Part shown: one piece after another, positions 46,430-55,133 of the stretch | Layout: the number at the start of each line of letters is the position of its first letter | Position numbering within the stretch: position 1 is the stretch's first letter | Source: Spirosoma profusum | Lineage (GTDB): Bacteria; Bacteroidota; Bacteroidia; Cytophagales; Spirosomataceae | Direction of reading: 5' to 3' | DNA length: 64,000 nt | NCBI RefSeq assembly: GCF_014699005.1 | Contig: NZ_JACWZY010000037.1 | Location: 1 to 64,000, forward strand | Notes under the pieces: model-generated | Seen by the model: the letters and a program-made list of their open reading frames with translations, nothing else | Told to the model about the DNA's origin: nothing | Database searches by the model: none | Program-made: the position numbers and the translations under genes

Positions 46430-46916
46430 TGTATTATTACAACATGCTATTCTTCTTTTCAAAAGAAAGTGGCGAAGCTCTTTGTTTAAACTACTTCCAT
46501 CCATTATGTTCACCTTTTTATTTGCTCAAATATACTCAATTGTCACCAGTTTATCATTTAACAAAACATATATTTGGGTCTATTTTTTTCTTGCGATTTT
46601 TTTTGTTTTGATTATCTCGGCTGTAATTTATTACAGAGAAGCTAATATAGAACTCCGTTCGTTTTCTTATTTAATCGTTGCTGGCTTTAAAAAGCGATAC
46701 TTAGGATTTATCATTTTATTTCGTTGGCTTATTATGTTCATATTAGGCTATTTTATCGGCTTCTCTGTTTTTCTTTTTTTAAACTTTTCAATTTTCAATA
46801 ATATAGATTTGTTACATAAAATAAGATTAATATTAGTACCATATATTTTAAACCTTCTGCTTCTAATAGGGGTGCAAATTGCAATCACTAAATTTGATAC
46901 GCCTTATGTCGAATGA
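46410..46916 (+). CDS. Second, short FtsX-like permease subunit
   Basis: A 168-residue protein with four predicted helices (about 25-46, 54-74, 95-120 and 130-155) and little exported sequence between them. YYREANIELRSFSYLIVAGFKKRYLGFII (about 74-102) resembles an FtsX coupling helix. It overlaps the preceding permease gene by 20 bases and the ATPase gene by 11. Two unequal permeases and one ATPase gene suggest a heteromeric ABC transporter. The family assignment rests on topology and context. Confidence 0.6.
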   Translation: MNHILNSVLLQHAILLFKRKWRSSLFKLLPSIMFTFLFAQIYSIVTSLSFNKTYIWVYFFLAIFFVLIISAVIYYREANIELRSFSYLIVAGFKKRYLGFIILFRWLIMFILGYFIGFSVFLFLNFSIFNNIDLLHKIRLILVPYILNLLLLIGVQIAITKFDTPYVE

Positions 46917-47571
46917 CTCTTTTATAAAAATAGAAAATTTATACAAGTTTTATGGAGATTCTAAGTCTGGATTTTTTGCCTTGTATGATATTTCTGTTGA
47001 ATTTAAAGCGGGATCCTTTGTAGTAATTTTAGGTGAAAGCGGTAGTGGCAAAAGTACGTTATTAAAAACTATTAGTGGCCTTATTAAACCTTCTAAAGGC
47101 AATGTTTTCTTTCGAGATAAAGACCTTTCTCAATTAACTACTGCTCAACTTGCAGAAATTAGACGGAATTATTATGGCTTTGTATTTCAAGACATTGGTC
47201 TTCTTGATCATTTAATGTGTTTTGAAAATATTCAGTTTCCTGATTTAAATTTTGATATAAGTTTAGTTAGGGACCTAGCAAGTTATTTTAATATAAGTCA
47301 TATTATGCATAAGTACCCAAGTAAAATCAGCCTTGGTGAAAAGCAGCGAGTTTCATTGGCTAGGGCATTATATAAACAACCGGAGATCCTTATTGCCGAT
47401 GAGCCTACTGCTAATTTAGATTGGAAAAATGCAAGAATCTCTATTGAACTCATAAAAAAATATACTCAAGACGGTACCACAGTCTTTCTTGCCACCCATG
47501 ATGAACGAATACTTGATTATGCAACGGACACAATAAGATTACAAAAAGGTAATCTTATTAAAACTAAATAA
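46906..47571 (+). CDS. ABC transporter ATP-binding protein (LolD/MacB/FtsE-like)
   Basis: A 221-residue ATPase from the ATG at 46906 (MSNDSFIKIENLYKFYG). Walker A is GESGSGKST (about residues 38-46), the Q-loop lies in GFVFQDIGLLDHLM, the signature is ISLGEKQRVSLARAL rather than the usual LSGGQ, Walker B is ILIADEPTANLD, and the H-loop is ATHDERI. These features fit the FtsE/LolD/MacB subfamily that serves FtsX-type permeases. The ORF can be read from 46879, but that start lies deeper in the permease gene. Confidence 0.88.
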   Translation: MSNDSFIKIENLYKFYGDSKSGFFALYDISVEFKAGSFVVILGESGSGKSTLLKTISGLIKPSKGNVFFRDKDLSQLTTAQLAEIRRNYYGFVFQDIGLLDHLMCFENIQFPDLNFDISLVRDLASYFNISHIMHKYPSKISLGEKQRVSLARALYKQPEILIADEPTANLDWKNARISIELIKKYTQDGTTVFLATHDERILDYATDTIRLQKGNLIKTK

Positions 47572-47575
47572 TATT

Positions 47576-48016
47576 GTGAAAAGAAGTGAAATATTTAGTA
47601 AGCTCAACTCTTTTATAAATGCTTGCAATTATAAAGTATGTTCGTTTGCCTACAACTTACCAAATGGAGATCCTTTAGTATGTCAAATGGGGTTTACATT
47701 CCAAGACAATAAATTTATATTGCATACAAACACTTGGACCCAAAAATGGAATGCTTTATTAGATAATCACAATGTTGCTATTGCTATTGGATTCATCCAT
47801 TTGGAGGATTATGTGCAAGTGCAGGGTTATGTAACTAAAATCAAGACGTCTGAGTCTAAATTTGTGCAATTAGAACAAGTATATTTTTTAGAACATCCTG
47901 ATGCTATCAATTATAAACATGGTGATCAGGAGGGAATAATTATTATTACGCCAACTAGAATTAGATTTGCTAATGTTACAGGGCATAGTGTAAAATTTTC
48001 GGATTTTGACCTTTAG
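47576..48016 (+). CDS. PNPOx-like FMN-binding protein
   Basis: A 146-residue protein beginning with GTG at 47576, resembling the pyridoxamine 5'-phosphate oxidase-like split-barrel family. FTFQDNKFILHTNTWTQKWNALLDNHNVAIAIG (about 42-74) is the FMN-phosphate region, and GIIIITPTRIRFANVTG (about 122-138) is typical of the last strand. A small reductase or flavin-dependent oxidoreductase is likely. It is the last gene of the AT-rich operon, 5 bases after the ATPase gene. What it reduces is not evident. Confidence 0.7.
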   Translation: MKRSEIFSKLNSFINACNYKVCSFAYNLPNGDPLVCQMGFTFQDNKFILHTNTWTQKWNALLDNHNVAIAIGFIHLEDYVQVQGYVTKIKTSESKFVQLEQVYFLEHPDAINYKHGDQEGIIIITPTRIRFANVTGHSVKFSDFDL

Positions 48017-48254
48017 CTTAAAAGTAAGCCTGAAGGTATTTCCTCTGTTCATATGTATTTGTCTGATTCAAAACTATTAGTATCTATATAAGATTATGGA
48101 TAGCTCTTATTAACAATGTTTAGGGAAGATGTCTGACAGGTATTATAACAGGCTGCCTCTCAGTATGTTACTTCCCTATGCTAGTTTGTTCTTTATTTAC
48201 GCACTTTAACAACTCGACTATCTACCCTACCTGAGCCGGTTTGTCCTGTATAAA

Positions 48255-48266
48255 ATCATGCATGAT
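48255..48266. promoter_or_regulatory. Palindrome at the MobF start
   Basis: ATCATGCATGAT is a perfect 12-bp palindrome, and GCATGAT recurs right after it (48270-48276). It overlaps both candidate start codons of the relaxase gene. Site function is inferred; it could be an operator for autoregulation. Confidence 0.4.
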
Positions 48267-48270
48267 ACGC

Positions 48271-51027
48271 ATGATTCAAAGCAGTTCTGCCGGTCAAGCT
48301 AGAGAGTATTTCAACTCCTCTCTGCGTCGATCCGACTATTATTTAAACGGACAGGAACACCCTGGTCTGTTGTGCGGGTGGGTTGCGGCTCGTCTTGGAA
48401 TAGAAGGGCCTGTTACAAAAAACACCTTTCATGCTCTTTGCGAACACATTAATCCTATAACGGGCAAATCCCTTACCCCGCGTAAAAAAGATAATCGCAC
48501 GGTCGGCTACGACATCAATTTCCACAGTCCCAAATCTGTTTCTATCCTTCACGCGCTAACAGACGACAATCATATCCTAGATGCGTTTCAGGCAAGTGTT
48601 CAGGAAACGATGCTGGATATTGAAACTGACGCCCAAACGCGCGTTCGCAAAAACGGTAAAGACGAAGACCGGCCAACGGGTGAACTGCTGTGGGCCGATT
48701 TTATCCACCAAACCGCAAGGCCGGTTGATGGCGCTGTGCCTGACCCTCACCTGCACTGCCACTCCTTTGTTTTTAACGTGACATGGGATGCGGTCGAAAA
48801 TCAATTTAAGGCTGGACAGTTCCGGGCGATCAAACAGGACATGCCGTATTACCAGGCACGGTTTCACAAACGGCTGGCTGATAAGTTGGTCGAACTCGGT
48901 TACCGTATCCGGCGCACCGATAAAGCGTTTGAAATCGCCGGTGTGCCAGAGCATATCATCGATCTGTTTTCCAAACGCACCAATGAAATCGGCCAGATTG
49001 CCAAAGATCTTGGTATTACCACCCCAGCCGAATTAGACCAATTGGGAGCGCGAACCCGCGCCAAGAAGCAAAAAGGTCTGACCATGACCCAGCTCAAGCA
49101 GGCGTGGCGGAAACAGATACATGAATTAGGCATGCGTGATAAAGGCGAAGATGAGCAACCCATCCGCTTTGCTTCTATCAAGCCTATGGCAGCTCCCTCC
49201 TCTAAACAGTGTGTCGATCACGCTTTGTCTATGCGGTTTGAGCGGGTATCAGTTATGCACGATCGGCGCATCCTTGAAGTGGCTTATCGGCAGAGTCTTG
49301 GTCATCCATCTCTGACCGTTGATCAGATTACCGAACGCTTTGCCAGCGACAAGCGCATTATTCGGGTGAAGGATGGCACCAAGACACTTTGCACCACCAA
49401 AGAGGTGTTACGTGAGGAAAAACATATGGTGTCTTTAGCCCAACAAGGCAAAGGTAAACTACCTCCGCTTTATATGGCTGCTCCCACAATCGCATTAGAA
49501 GGCGAACAATATGAAGCCGTATCTCATGTGCTGACCACCCTGCACCGTGTGTCGATTATTCGAGGAAGAGCCGGAACGGGCAAAACCACCCTGATGAAAG
49601 AAGCCGTTCGGTTGATTGCGGAAACAGAGCGTAAGGTCACTGTTGTAGCACCAACGGCTCAAGCCGCACGTGGTGTCTTGCGGGAGGAAGGGTTTAGCGA
49701 GGCTGATACCGTCGCCAAACTGCTCTCCTCAACAGAACTGCAAAATAGGCTGCTGGATGGCGTGTTGTGGGTGGATGAAGCCGGATTGTTGAACACCCAA
49801 GAGATGACAGCCCTGCTCCAACTTGTCATCCAGAAAAAGGCACGGCTGGTTTTAAGCGGGGATACGCGGCAACATGCCAGTGTGATCCGTGGGGATGCGT
49901 TGCGAATTCTCAATACGATTGCGGGGATCAAATCCGCCGAAGTGAGTCGCATCTTCCGGCAACGGAATCTGGACTATCGCAAGGCCGTACAAGCCCTGGC
50001 AGAAAATAAGGTAAGTGAAGCGTTCACTGTACTGGACAGCATGGGAGCGATCAGAACCATTGATCCAGTTAATCCCTCTGCCGTCTTAGCCGATGATTAT
50101 CTATCTGCCTTGAAAAAAGGAAACTCCGCGTTGGTGATTTCACCGACGCATCAGGAAGGCGAACGGGTTACCACAGCCATTCGCGATAAACTGCGCGAAG
50201 CTGGACGGATTGCTGTAGAGGAAACAATGGTTTCGCAATTAGTCAACACTAATATGACCCAAGCCGAAAAAAGCGATCACCGCAATTACCGCGTCGGTCA
50301 AGTGATTCAGTTCAACCAGACTGTAGCCGGCATTGAGCGCGGTTCGCGCTGGTCAGTCCAATCCATGACCAATGGGAGAGTGGATATTCAGGATGCCTAC
50401 GGGAAGAAGGATGCCCTGCCCCTTGAGCGATATGAGCAATTCGACGTGTACCGGAAAACCGAAATCGCGCTGTCCAAAGGCGATAAGGTGCGTATCACCC
50501 GTAATGGGTATGATGCAAATAAAAAGCGATTGACGAACGGGCAAATGCTGGACGTGATCGCTATTGAATCAAACGGGGCTTTGCGCCTACACAACAAGGC
50601 AAGCAAAGCCACCTATAACGTACCGGCCAGTTTCGGTCATATCGCGCATGGCTATTGCCTGACCTCTCATGCCGCACAAGGCAAGACCGTCGATGAGGTG
50701 TTTATCGCACAACCGACCAGCACCTTTGCCGCCACCAATCTGAATCAGTTCTACGTTTCGGTGTCACGAGCGCGAGACGGTGTGCATATCTATACGGATG
50801 ACAAAGCGGCTTTGCTGGCTCATGCTTCCGAATTAGGGGATCGTCTGTCCGCGTTGGAGTTGGTAAAACGCACAAAGCCAAGCCAGAAAGCGGTCGAGCA
50901 TATGATAAGAAATTCTCGTCCTGCGTCGCCAAACGTGAAACCAACCATCAAACGTGTTGAGACACCAAATGAGCCTAAGCCACTTCAGCGAAAGCCGGTT
51001 ATTCATGCACCCCGTCCAACACTTTAG
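48271..51027 (+). CDS. MobF-type relaxase-helicase (TrwC/TraA-like)
   Basis: A 918-residue protein from ATG 48271 (MIQSSSAGQAREYF). The relaxase domain (about 1-300) has the paired catalytic tyrosines in SDYYLNG (Tyr23 and Tyr24) and the three-histidine metal motif DPHLHCHSF (His160, 162 and 164). The C-terminal half is an SF1 (RecD-like) helicase with Walker A GRAGTGKTT near 432, Walker B VLWVDEAGLL near 500, and LTSHAAQGKTVDEVF with YVSVSRARDGVHIYTD near 820-860. It nicks and unwinds DNA for conjugation. The element already encodes a MobP relaxase, so two different relaxases coexist. An upstream ATG at 48262 is possible. Confidence 0.92.
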   Translation: MIQSSSAGQAREYFNSSLRRSDYYLNGQEHPGLLCGWVAARLGIEGPVTKNTFHALCEHINPITGKSLTPRKKDNRTVGYDINFHSPKSVSILHALTDDNHILDAFQASVQETMLDIETDAQTRVRKNGKDEDRPTGELLWADFIHQTARPVDGAVPDPHLHCHSFVFNVTWDAVENQFKAGQFRAIKQDMPYYQARFHKRLADKLVELGYRIRRTDKAFEIAGVPEHIIDLFSKRTNEIGQIAKDLGITTPAELDQLGARTRAKKQKGLTMTQLKQAWRKQIHELGMRDKGEDEQPIRFASIKPMAAPSSKQCVDHALSMRFERVSVMHDRRILEVAYRQSLGHPSLTVDQITERFASDKRIIRVKDGTKTLCTTKEVLREEKHMVSLAQQGKGKLPPLYMAAPTIALEGEQYEAVSHVLTTLHRVSIIRGRAGTGKTTLMKEAVRLIAETERKVTVVAPTAQAARGVLREEGFSEADTVAKLLSSTELQNRLLDGVLWVDEAGLLNTQEMTALLQLVIQKKARLVLSGDTRQHASVIRGDALRILNTIAGIKSAEVSRIFRQRNLDYRKAVQALAENKVSEAFTVLDSMGAIRTIDPVNPSAVLADDYLSALKKGNSALVISPTHQEGERVTTAIRDKLREAGRIAVEETMVSQLVNTNMTQAEKSDHRNYRVGQVIQFNQTVAGIERGSRWSVQSMTNGRVDIQDAYGKKDALPLERYEQFDVYRKTEIALSKGDKVRITRNGYDANKKRLTNGQMLDVIAIESNGALRLHNKASKATYNVPASFGHIAHGYCLTSHAAQGKTVDEVFIAQPTSTFAATNLNQFYVSVSRARDGVHIYTDDKAALLAHASELGDRLSALELVKRTKPSQKAVEHMIRNSRPASPNVKPTIKRVETPNEPKPLQRKPVIHAPRPTL

Positions 51028-51403
51028 AGCGAATTTCACGAATAATGAGGTGACGGATACAGCCAGTAATAGCCTGACAAGCTATGCGGTTGGTAATGTT
51101 GAACTATATGATACCGAAAGTCAGGTGCGGAATCTTTGTCTGGTGTGGGAGGATGGGCGACGGGCTTTTTACAATTATGCCTATCTGGTGTCGGTCGATT
51201 TAGTACTCACCGATAATTTGAACGTGATGATGCTTTATTTCAGTGGACAAATCGTTACGCTGAAAGGCTATCAGTTAAGCTTGCTGTTTGATTTACTAGT
51301 GAACCATGCCCCCAAAACGATCACGGCCGACAATTCGCGTTACTATTCTCCAGATCAAGTAGAGAGAAGTTTCATTACTGAAATTCTGACCAAAAATGAA
51401 TAA
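51005..51403 (+). CDS. Hypothetical element protein
   Basis: 132 residues from ATG 51005, overlapping the relaxase 3' end by 23 bases. The protein seems soluble and beta-rich (YAVGNVELYDTESQVRNLCLVWEDGRRAFYNYAYLVSVDL), with an acidic C-terminus. No family is recognised. The overlap with the relaxase suggests translational coupling and a role in element maintenance or transfer. The ORF can be read from 50954, but the extra residues lie wholly within the relaxase gene in another frame. Confidence 0.6.
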   Translation: MHPVQHFRANFTNNEVTDTASNSLTSYAVGNVELYDTESQVRNLCLVWEDGRRAFYNYAYLVSVDLVLTDNLNVMMLYFSGQIVTLKGYQLSLLFDLLVNHAPKTITADNSRYYSPDQVERSFITEILTKNE

Positions 51404-51500
51404 ATTTTATTACAATAAATAATCATCTCCATCCAAAATTAATCAAACAAAATCGCCTAGTGGGAATTTCATGGAATATTATTTTTTAATTAAATACTTC

Positions 51501-52151
51501 TTACTTAGTTTCCCAAAACAAAGTGACTTCTCTGAGTCCTTCAAGGCATAATTGGAAATGATTGACAAAATAATCAACTCTACTTTCAATCCAATTTTGA
51601 CGAACTTCTACATCACTGCGATTTGAAAATGCTTTTAAATGGTCTCGTTTCAGCTTAGAAGTTATTGTTTCATAATGTACGGTTTGCTTTCTATCATCAT
51701 TCATTGAATTATAATCATTATCCTTAAAATTCTTCAGCCATACAAAATGAGAATTACTATTAACGTTTGGATCTACGTTGATAGCATCAATTACTCTTGC
51801 AAAATCTATATCTCTTGGTTTAAGTTTTGTAATATGTGTCTTAGATAAAGCATCCCCAACCCTACCCCAGAAGTTGTATAGTGCTTGGTAGGCAAATTCA
51901 CAAAATGTGAAATACCTTTCATCATATAGAGTTGCATAACTTGGATATACGTAATGATCATTAAACCAATGACCATGCCACACTGGATTGTCTAATAATG
52001 AATGATATAAAGCTAAGTTGGCTGTACAAAAGCGTACTCGCTGTAAGCAGTAATGGATTTCAAGCCATAAATCAAACGGGTTAACATCTACTGAGAACTT
52101 AGCTTTGAAAAGGGCTTGCCTAAATCGTTCGTCAAGCTTTTCATTATTTAA
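51501..52151 (-). pseudogene. 3' part of a HEPN-like gene interrupted by an IS element
   Basis: The frame is open from the IS edge to the stop at 51501 and encodes about 215 residues. The segment YDERYFTFCEFAYQALYNFWGRVGDALSK and the Rx4H motif in DDRKQTVHYE resemble HEPN domains of the Cthe_2314 type, in which R-x4-H is the usual RNase signature. Fusing it with the fragment at 53123-53607 at the 8-bp duplication gives a continuous frame. The first in-frame start is only a GTG at 51983. The gene is AT-rich, like the cargo operon. Confidence 0.6.
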
Positions 52152-53122
52152 ACTTAAGTTGTGTGGTTAGAAATAGAACAAAATGTTGTGAGCCATCACA
52201 AAGCCCACTACTTTGAGTAGAAAGCCTTTCGCCGTCACCGCATGAATGCGACGGGGCCAATGACTCACTAACTGACTGATATCAGTTTCAACGTGACGTC
52301 GTGCCTGCTTGCGTAACCAATTGGTGCAGTAGTCATTGTCCCCTTGACGGGAGTTAATGCGCCGCATGGGTTCAAATGATATTCCGGCAGCCTGAGCTAG
52401 CAAGTCTTCCTGCATATAGTGGTTATAGGCTTTATCGGCATAGACGACACTGTTGGCAGCTAACTCGAAGTTCAATAAGTCAAAGCCAATCTGGTCATGC
52501 CAACTGCCAGGTGTAAAATCAAACTCGACGATACGCCCATCAGCCGCTGTGATTAGATGCACTTTGTAGCCATAAAAATACTCGCGTTTACTAGCGCTAT
52601 ATCCTCGAAAGGCTTCACCTTGGACTAACTGGCAGCGACTGATGCGGATGTTTTTACAAACTGGTAAGGGACAGGAGTCAATAGCAAACTGCGTATTTTC
52701 CACTTTGGCCCATTGGCTCAGCAGGGCCAAGAGTTCGCACAATCGGTCTTGCAACTTATGGAGTCGGCGGTTGAATTGAGAGCGGCTCAGTTTGTGGCCG
52801 GGCCGCCGGTGCGGTGATGTTGTGTGCACGTTTCATGGCGCGCATGGCTTGCTGGCAGTTACCCCCATGATCTAAGCAGCCGATTACGAAGACGAACAAT
52901 ACCTCGGCATCGGTCAACTTGGGCGGCTGGCCGCTGGCGGAAGCCCCTGTGGAGCGACAGTGGTTGCAAGTCTTGAGATAGTCGTCTATCATTGCGTATA
53001 CGAACACATCGCGTAGGTCGTCGGTGTCGAAGTGGAGCATGGTCGGTAGTTTAAGTTTGGCGACTCAAAACTATTCAAACCATGCTTTTTTAATTACTCC
53101 ACATCATACCACACAACTTAGG
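52152..53122. mobile_element. IS982-like insertion sequence
   Basis: About 971 bp, bounded by terminal inverted repeats that share TAAGTTGTGTGGT (left from 52155, right complement up to 53120) and flanked by the 8-bp direct duplication TTATTTAA (52144-52151 and 53123-53130). The size and the DDE transposase suit the IS982 family. It inserted into the HEPN-like gene. Confidence 0.85.
52167..53040 (-). pseudogene. IS982-family transposase, frameshifted
   Basis: The DDE transposase is split into two frames. The N-terminal part (53040-52756) has PKLTDAEVLFVFVIGCLDHGGNCQQAMRAMKRAH. The main part (52829-52167) has LSRSQFNRRLHKLQDRL, AIDSCPLPVCKNIRISRC (the first catalytic Asp), YGYKVHLITAADGRIVEF and ADKAYNHY (the second Asp). 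They overlap around a GC-rich stretch near 52800-52825, where one base change would join them. Unless ribosomal frameshifting happens, the copy is inactive. Confidence 0.82.
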
Positions 53123-53607
53123 TTATTTAATACAAAGGTATCATCATGTAGTTTTTGGTCTTTATAAAACTGAAAGATATAATCATTATAATCTTTCAAA
53201 AGCTGACGTTTACTATTAAATATTTCTAAAGTTGGGATTGAATCTTCATTATCTAAATCACATTGGTACTCACATCTTAATTCGAAGACATGGGCAATTT
53301 CTATAGGCTCATGCGTTTCAGTATTGTCAAAAAATTTAAGTTTGGCTGATGCTATAAACTGATTTCTATAACAATGTTTTCTAGAGCTCTTTTCAAGTAA
53401 TAAAACCCATTCACCATCGCCGTTCCAGTTAAAATCATGTACTTCAACTTGAGCGAAAAAATCTTTATAGGGTGAAAATTCTACGAGCAGATACCTAAAA
53501 ACAGTATTCCATCTATTCTCATTTCGAAAGTAACTTTCTATTTTCTTTTCGTGTTTTACTCTTTCGGTATCAAAATATAATGGATCAATTAGTTGTTCAG
53601 TATTCAT
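53104..53607 (-). pseudogene. 5' part of the HEPN-like gene
   Basis: Starts with ATG at 53607 (MNTEQLIDPLYFDTERVKHE) and reads in frame to the IS at 53122, then ends after a few IS-encoded residues (LSCVV). The region is acidic and aromatic-rich, without a recognised domain. The residues VLNN before the IS correspond to the duplicated TTATTTAA, and joining to the 3' part continues as NEKLDERFRQ. The full protein would be about 375 residues. Confidence 0.65.
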
Positions 53608-53882
53608 ATCTTAAATATAAAAATTAAAATTCCATCTCTTATTTTAGATACAAATTTCAACATTCCATCTTTAATTATAGTTCGATCTTTGGTAAATCAG
53701 ATAATGAATATCGCTTTCTGCAGTGTGCAACTTGATCTTCCTTGCTTAGCAGGATTATAGTTACAACCAGATACATAAGGACCGCTCGAAATCCTAATTT
53801 TGCACCCAAAAACGTGTTTTAATCAATAATTAAGACACAGCTTAACCCGAATAATATAGGGTTTTTACGCCAATTAAAATGC
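53608..53882. other. AT-rich spacer before the fic control region
   Basis: No gene is visible. It contains two near-direct repeats of ATTCCATCT with T-rich neighbours (about 53628-53680) and otherwise no clear structure. Confidence 0.4.
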
Positions 53883-53911
53883 TTATTCTCCGCATATATC
53901 ACGGAGAATAA
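53883..53911. promoter_or_regulatory. Operator-like palindrome upstream of fic
   Basis: TTATTCTCCG (53883-53892) and CGGAGAATAA (53902-53911) are exact complements around a 9-base centre. A second half-site, CGGAGAATAA (53957-53966), lies 4 bases before the fic start. The promoter lies between them, an arrangement suited to repression by the fic product's C-terminal winged helix. Confidence 0.6.
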
Positions 53912-53913
53912 AC

Positions 53914-53942
53914 TTGACAGTGCGGTGAATAGCTGATATATT
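53914..53942 (+). promoter_or_regulatory. Sigma-70-like promoter of fic
   Basis: TTGACA (53914-53919), a 17-base spacer, then TATATT (53937-53942). This is a near-consensus proteobacterial promoter, unlike the TAnnTTTG promoters of the chromosome. Confidence 0.65.
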
Positions 53943-53970
53943 CGATGCATATATTGCGGAGAATAAACTG

Positions 53971-55086
53971 ATGTATATCTATCAACGACGCGCTTGGCCG
54001 CATTTTCAGTGGGATCAAAACGCTCTTATTACGTTACTGGCGAGTGTTCGGCATAAACAGGGCAAGCTCATAGGCCAGATGACAGGCTTAGGCTTTTCCC
54101 TTCGCTCCGAAGCCATGCTGCAAACGATGACGTTGGAGGTGCTCAAGTCCAACGAAATTGAAGGCGAATTCCTCAATCCCGATCAAGTCCGCTCTTCTAT
54201 TGCCCGTCGCTTAGGCATTGATACGTTTGGCTTGGTGCCAGCCGACCGCAACGTCGAAGGTGTCGTCGATATGCTGGTTGATGCAACCCAATCGTTTGAC
54301 TATCCGCTCACCAAAACCCGATTATTCGACTGGCACGCGGCTTTGTTTCCCACAGGGCGTAGCGGCATGCATAAAATTACGGTTGCTGACTGGCGCACTA
54401 ATGATGCAGGGCCGATGCAAGTCGTTTCGGGTGCTATCGGACGGGAACAGGTGCATTTTCAAGCACCTGATGCTGATACGTTAGAAACCGAAGTGCAAAG
54501 TTTTCTCGACTGGTTCAATAGTGAGATAAACCTTGATCCAGTTATTAAAGCTGCTATCGCCCACTTGTGGTTTGTGACCATCCATCCCTTCGATGATGGG
54601 AATGGGCGTATTGGCCGCACGATTGCCGATATGCAATTAGCTAGAGCCGATGGCAGCGCCCAACGGTTTTACAGCATGTCGGCGCAAATTCGCAAAGAGC
54701 GCAACGCCTATTACGCGATTTTGGAAAAAACGCAAAAAGGCGATTTGAATATCACCGAATGGCTAGACTGGTTTTTAGGTTGTCTGGATCGGGCCGTTGG
54801 AGCCACCCAAGAGATACTCGCTGGCGTCTTACAGAAAGCGCATTATTGGGAATGGTTTGCCACCAAACAGATCAGCGACCGGCAACGCTTAATGCTCAAT
54901 AAACAATTAGATGGATTTGAGGGCAAATTAAACACATCCAAATGGGCCAAGATCGCCAAATGTTCTCAGGATACGGCCTTGCGGGATATTCAGCAATTGA
55001 TTGAGCAAGGTGTATTGATTAAAGATGATTCCGGTGGTCGAAGTACAAGCTACCGTTTGGCTGCTCTTCCGGCCGACACGTCTTAG
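53971..55086 (+). CDS. Fic family protein with DUF4172 and C-terminal winged helix
   Basis: A 371-residue protein. The N-terminal DUF4172 domain (about 5-82) includes the helix SNEIEGE (Ser60 to Gly65), which fits the inhibitory (S/T)xxxE(G/N) motif of class II Fic proteins. The Fic core has HPFDDGNGRIGR (His205 to Arg216), matching HxFx(D/E)GNGRxxR, so AMPylation activity is likely. Residues 320-365 form a winged helix (DTALRDIQQLIEQGVLIKDD). No separate antitoxin gene is visible; the intramolecular helix should serve. The promoter is flanked by palindromic half-sites that suggest autoregulation. It could be a stability or regulatory module of the element. Confidence 0.9.
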   Translation: MYIYQRRAWPHFQWDQNALITLLASVRHKQGKLIGQMTGLGFSLRSEAMLQTMTLEVLKSNEIEGEFLNPDQVRSSIARRLGIDTFGLVPADRNVEGVVDMLVDATQSFDYPLTKTRLFDWHAALFPTGRSGMHKITVADWRTNDAGPMQVVSGAIGREQVHFQAPDADTLETEVQSFLDWFNSEINLDPVIKAAIAHLWFVTIHPFDDGNGRIGRTIADMQLARADGSAQRFYSMSAQIRKERNAYYAILEKTQKGDLNITEWLDWFLGCLDRAVGATQEILAGVLQKAHYWEWFATKQISDRQRLMLNKQLDGFEGKLNTSKWAKIAKCSQDTALRDIQQLIEQGVLIKDDSGGRSTSYRLAALPADTS

Positions 55087-55096
55087 CCAGACAAAA

Positions 55097-55126
55097 AAAG
55101 CCGAGCGGTTTGAGCCGCTCGGCTTT
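55097..55126. terminator. Terminator between fic and the convergent small gene
   Basis: AAAGCCGAGCGG pairs with CCGCTCGGCTTT around TTTGAG, with A and T runs outside. It can act in both directions. Confidence 0.85.
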
Positions 55127-55133
55127 TGGTTGG

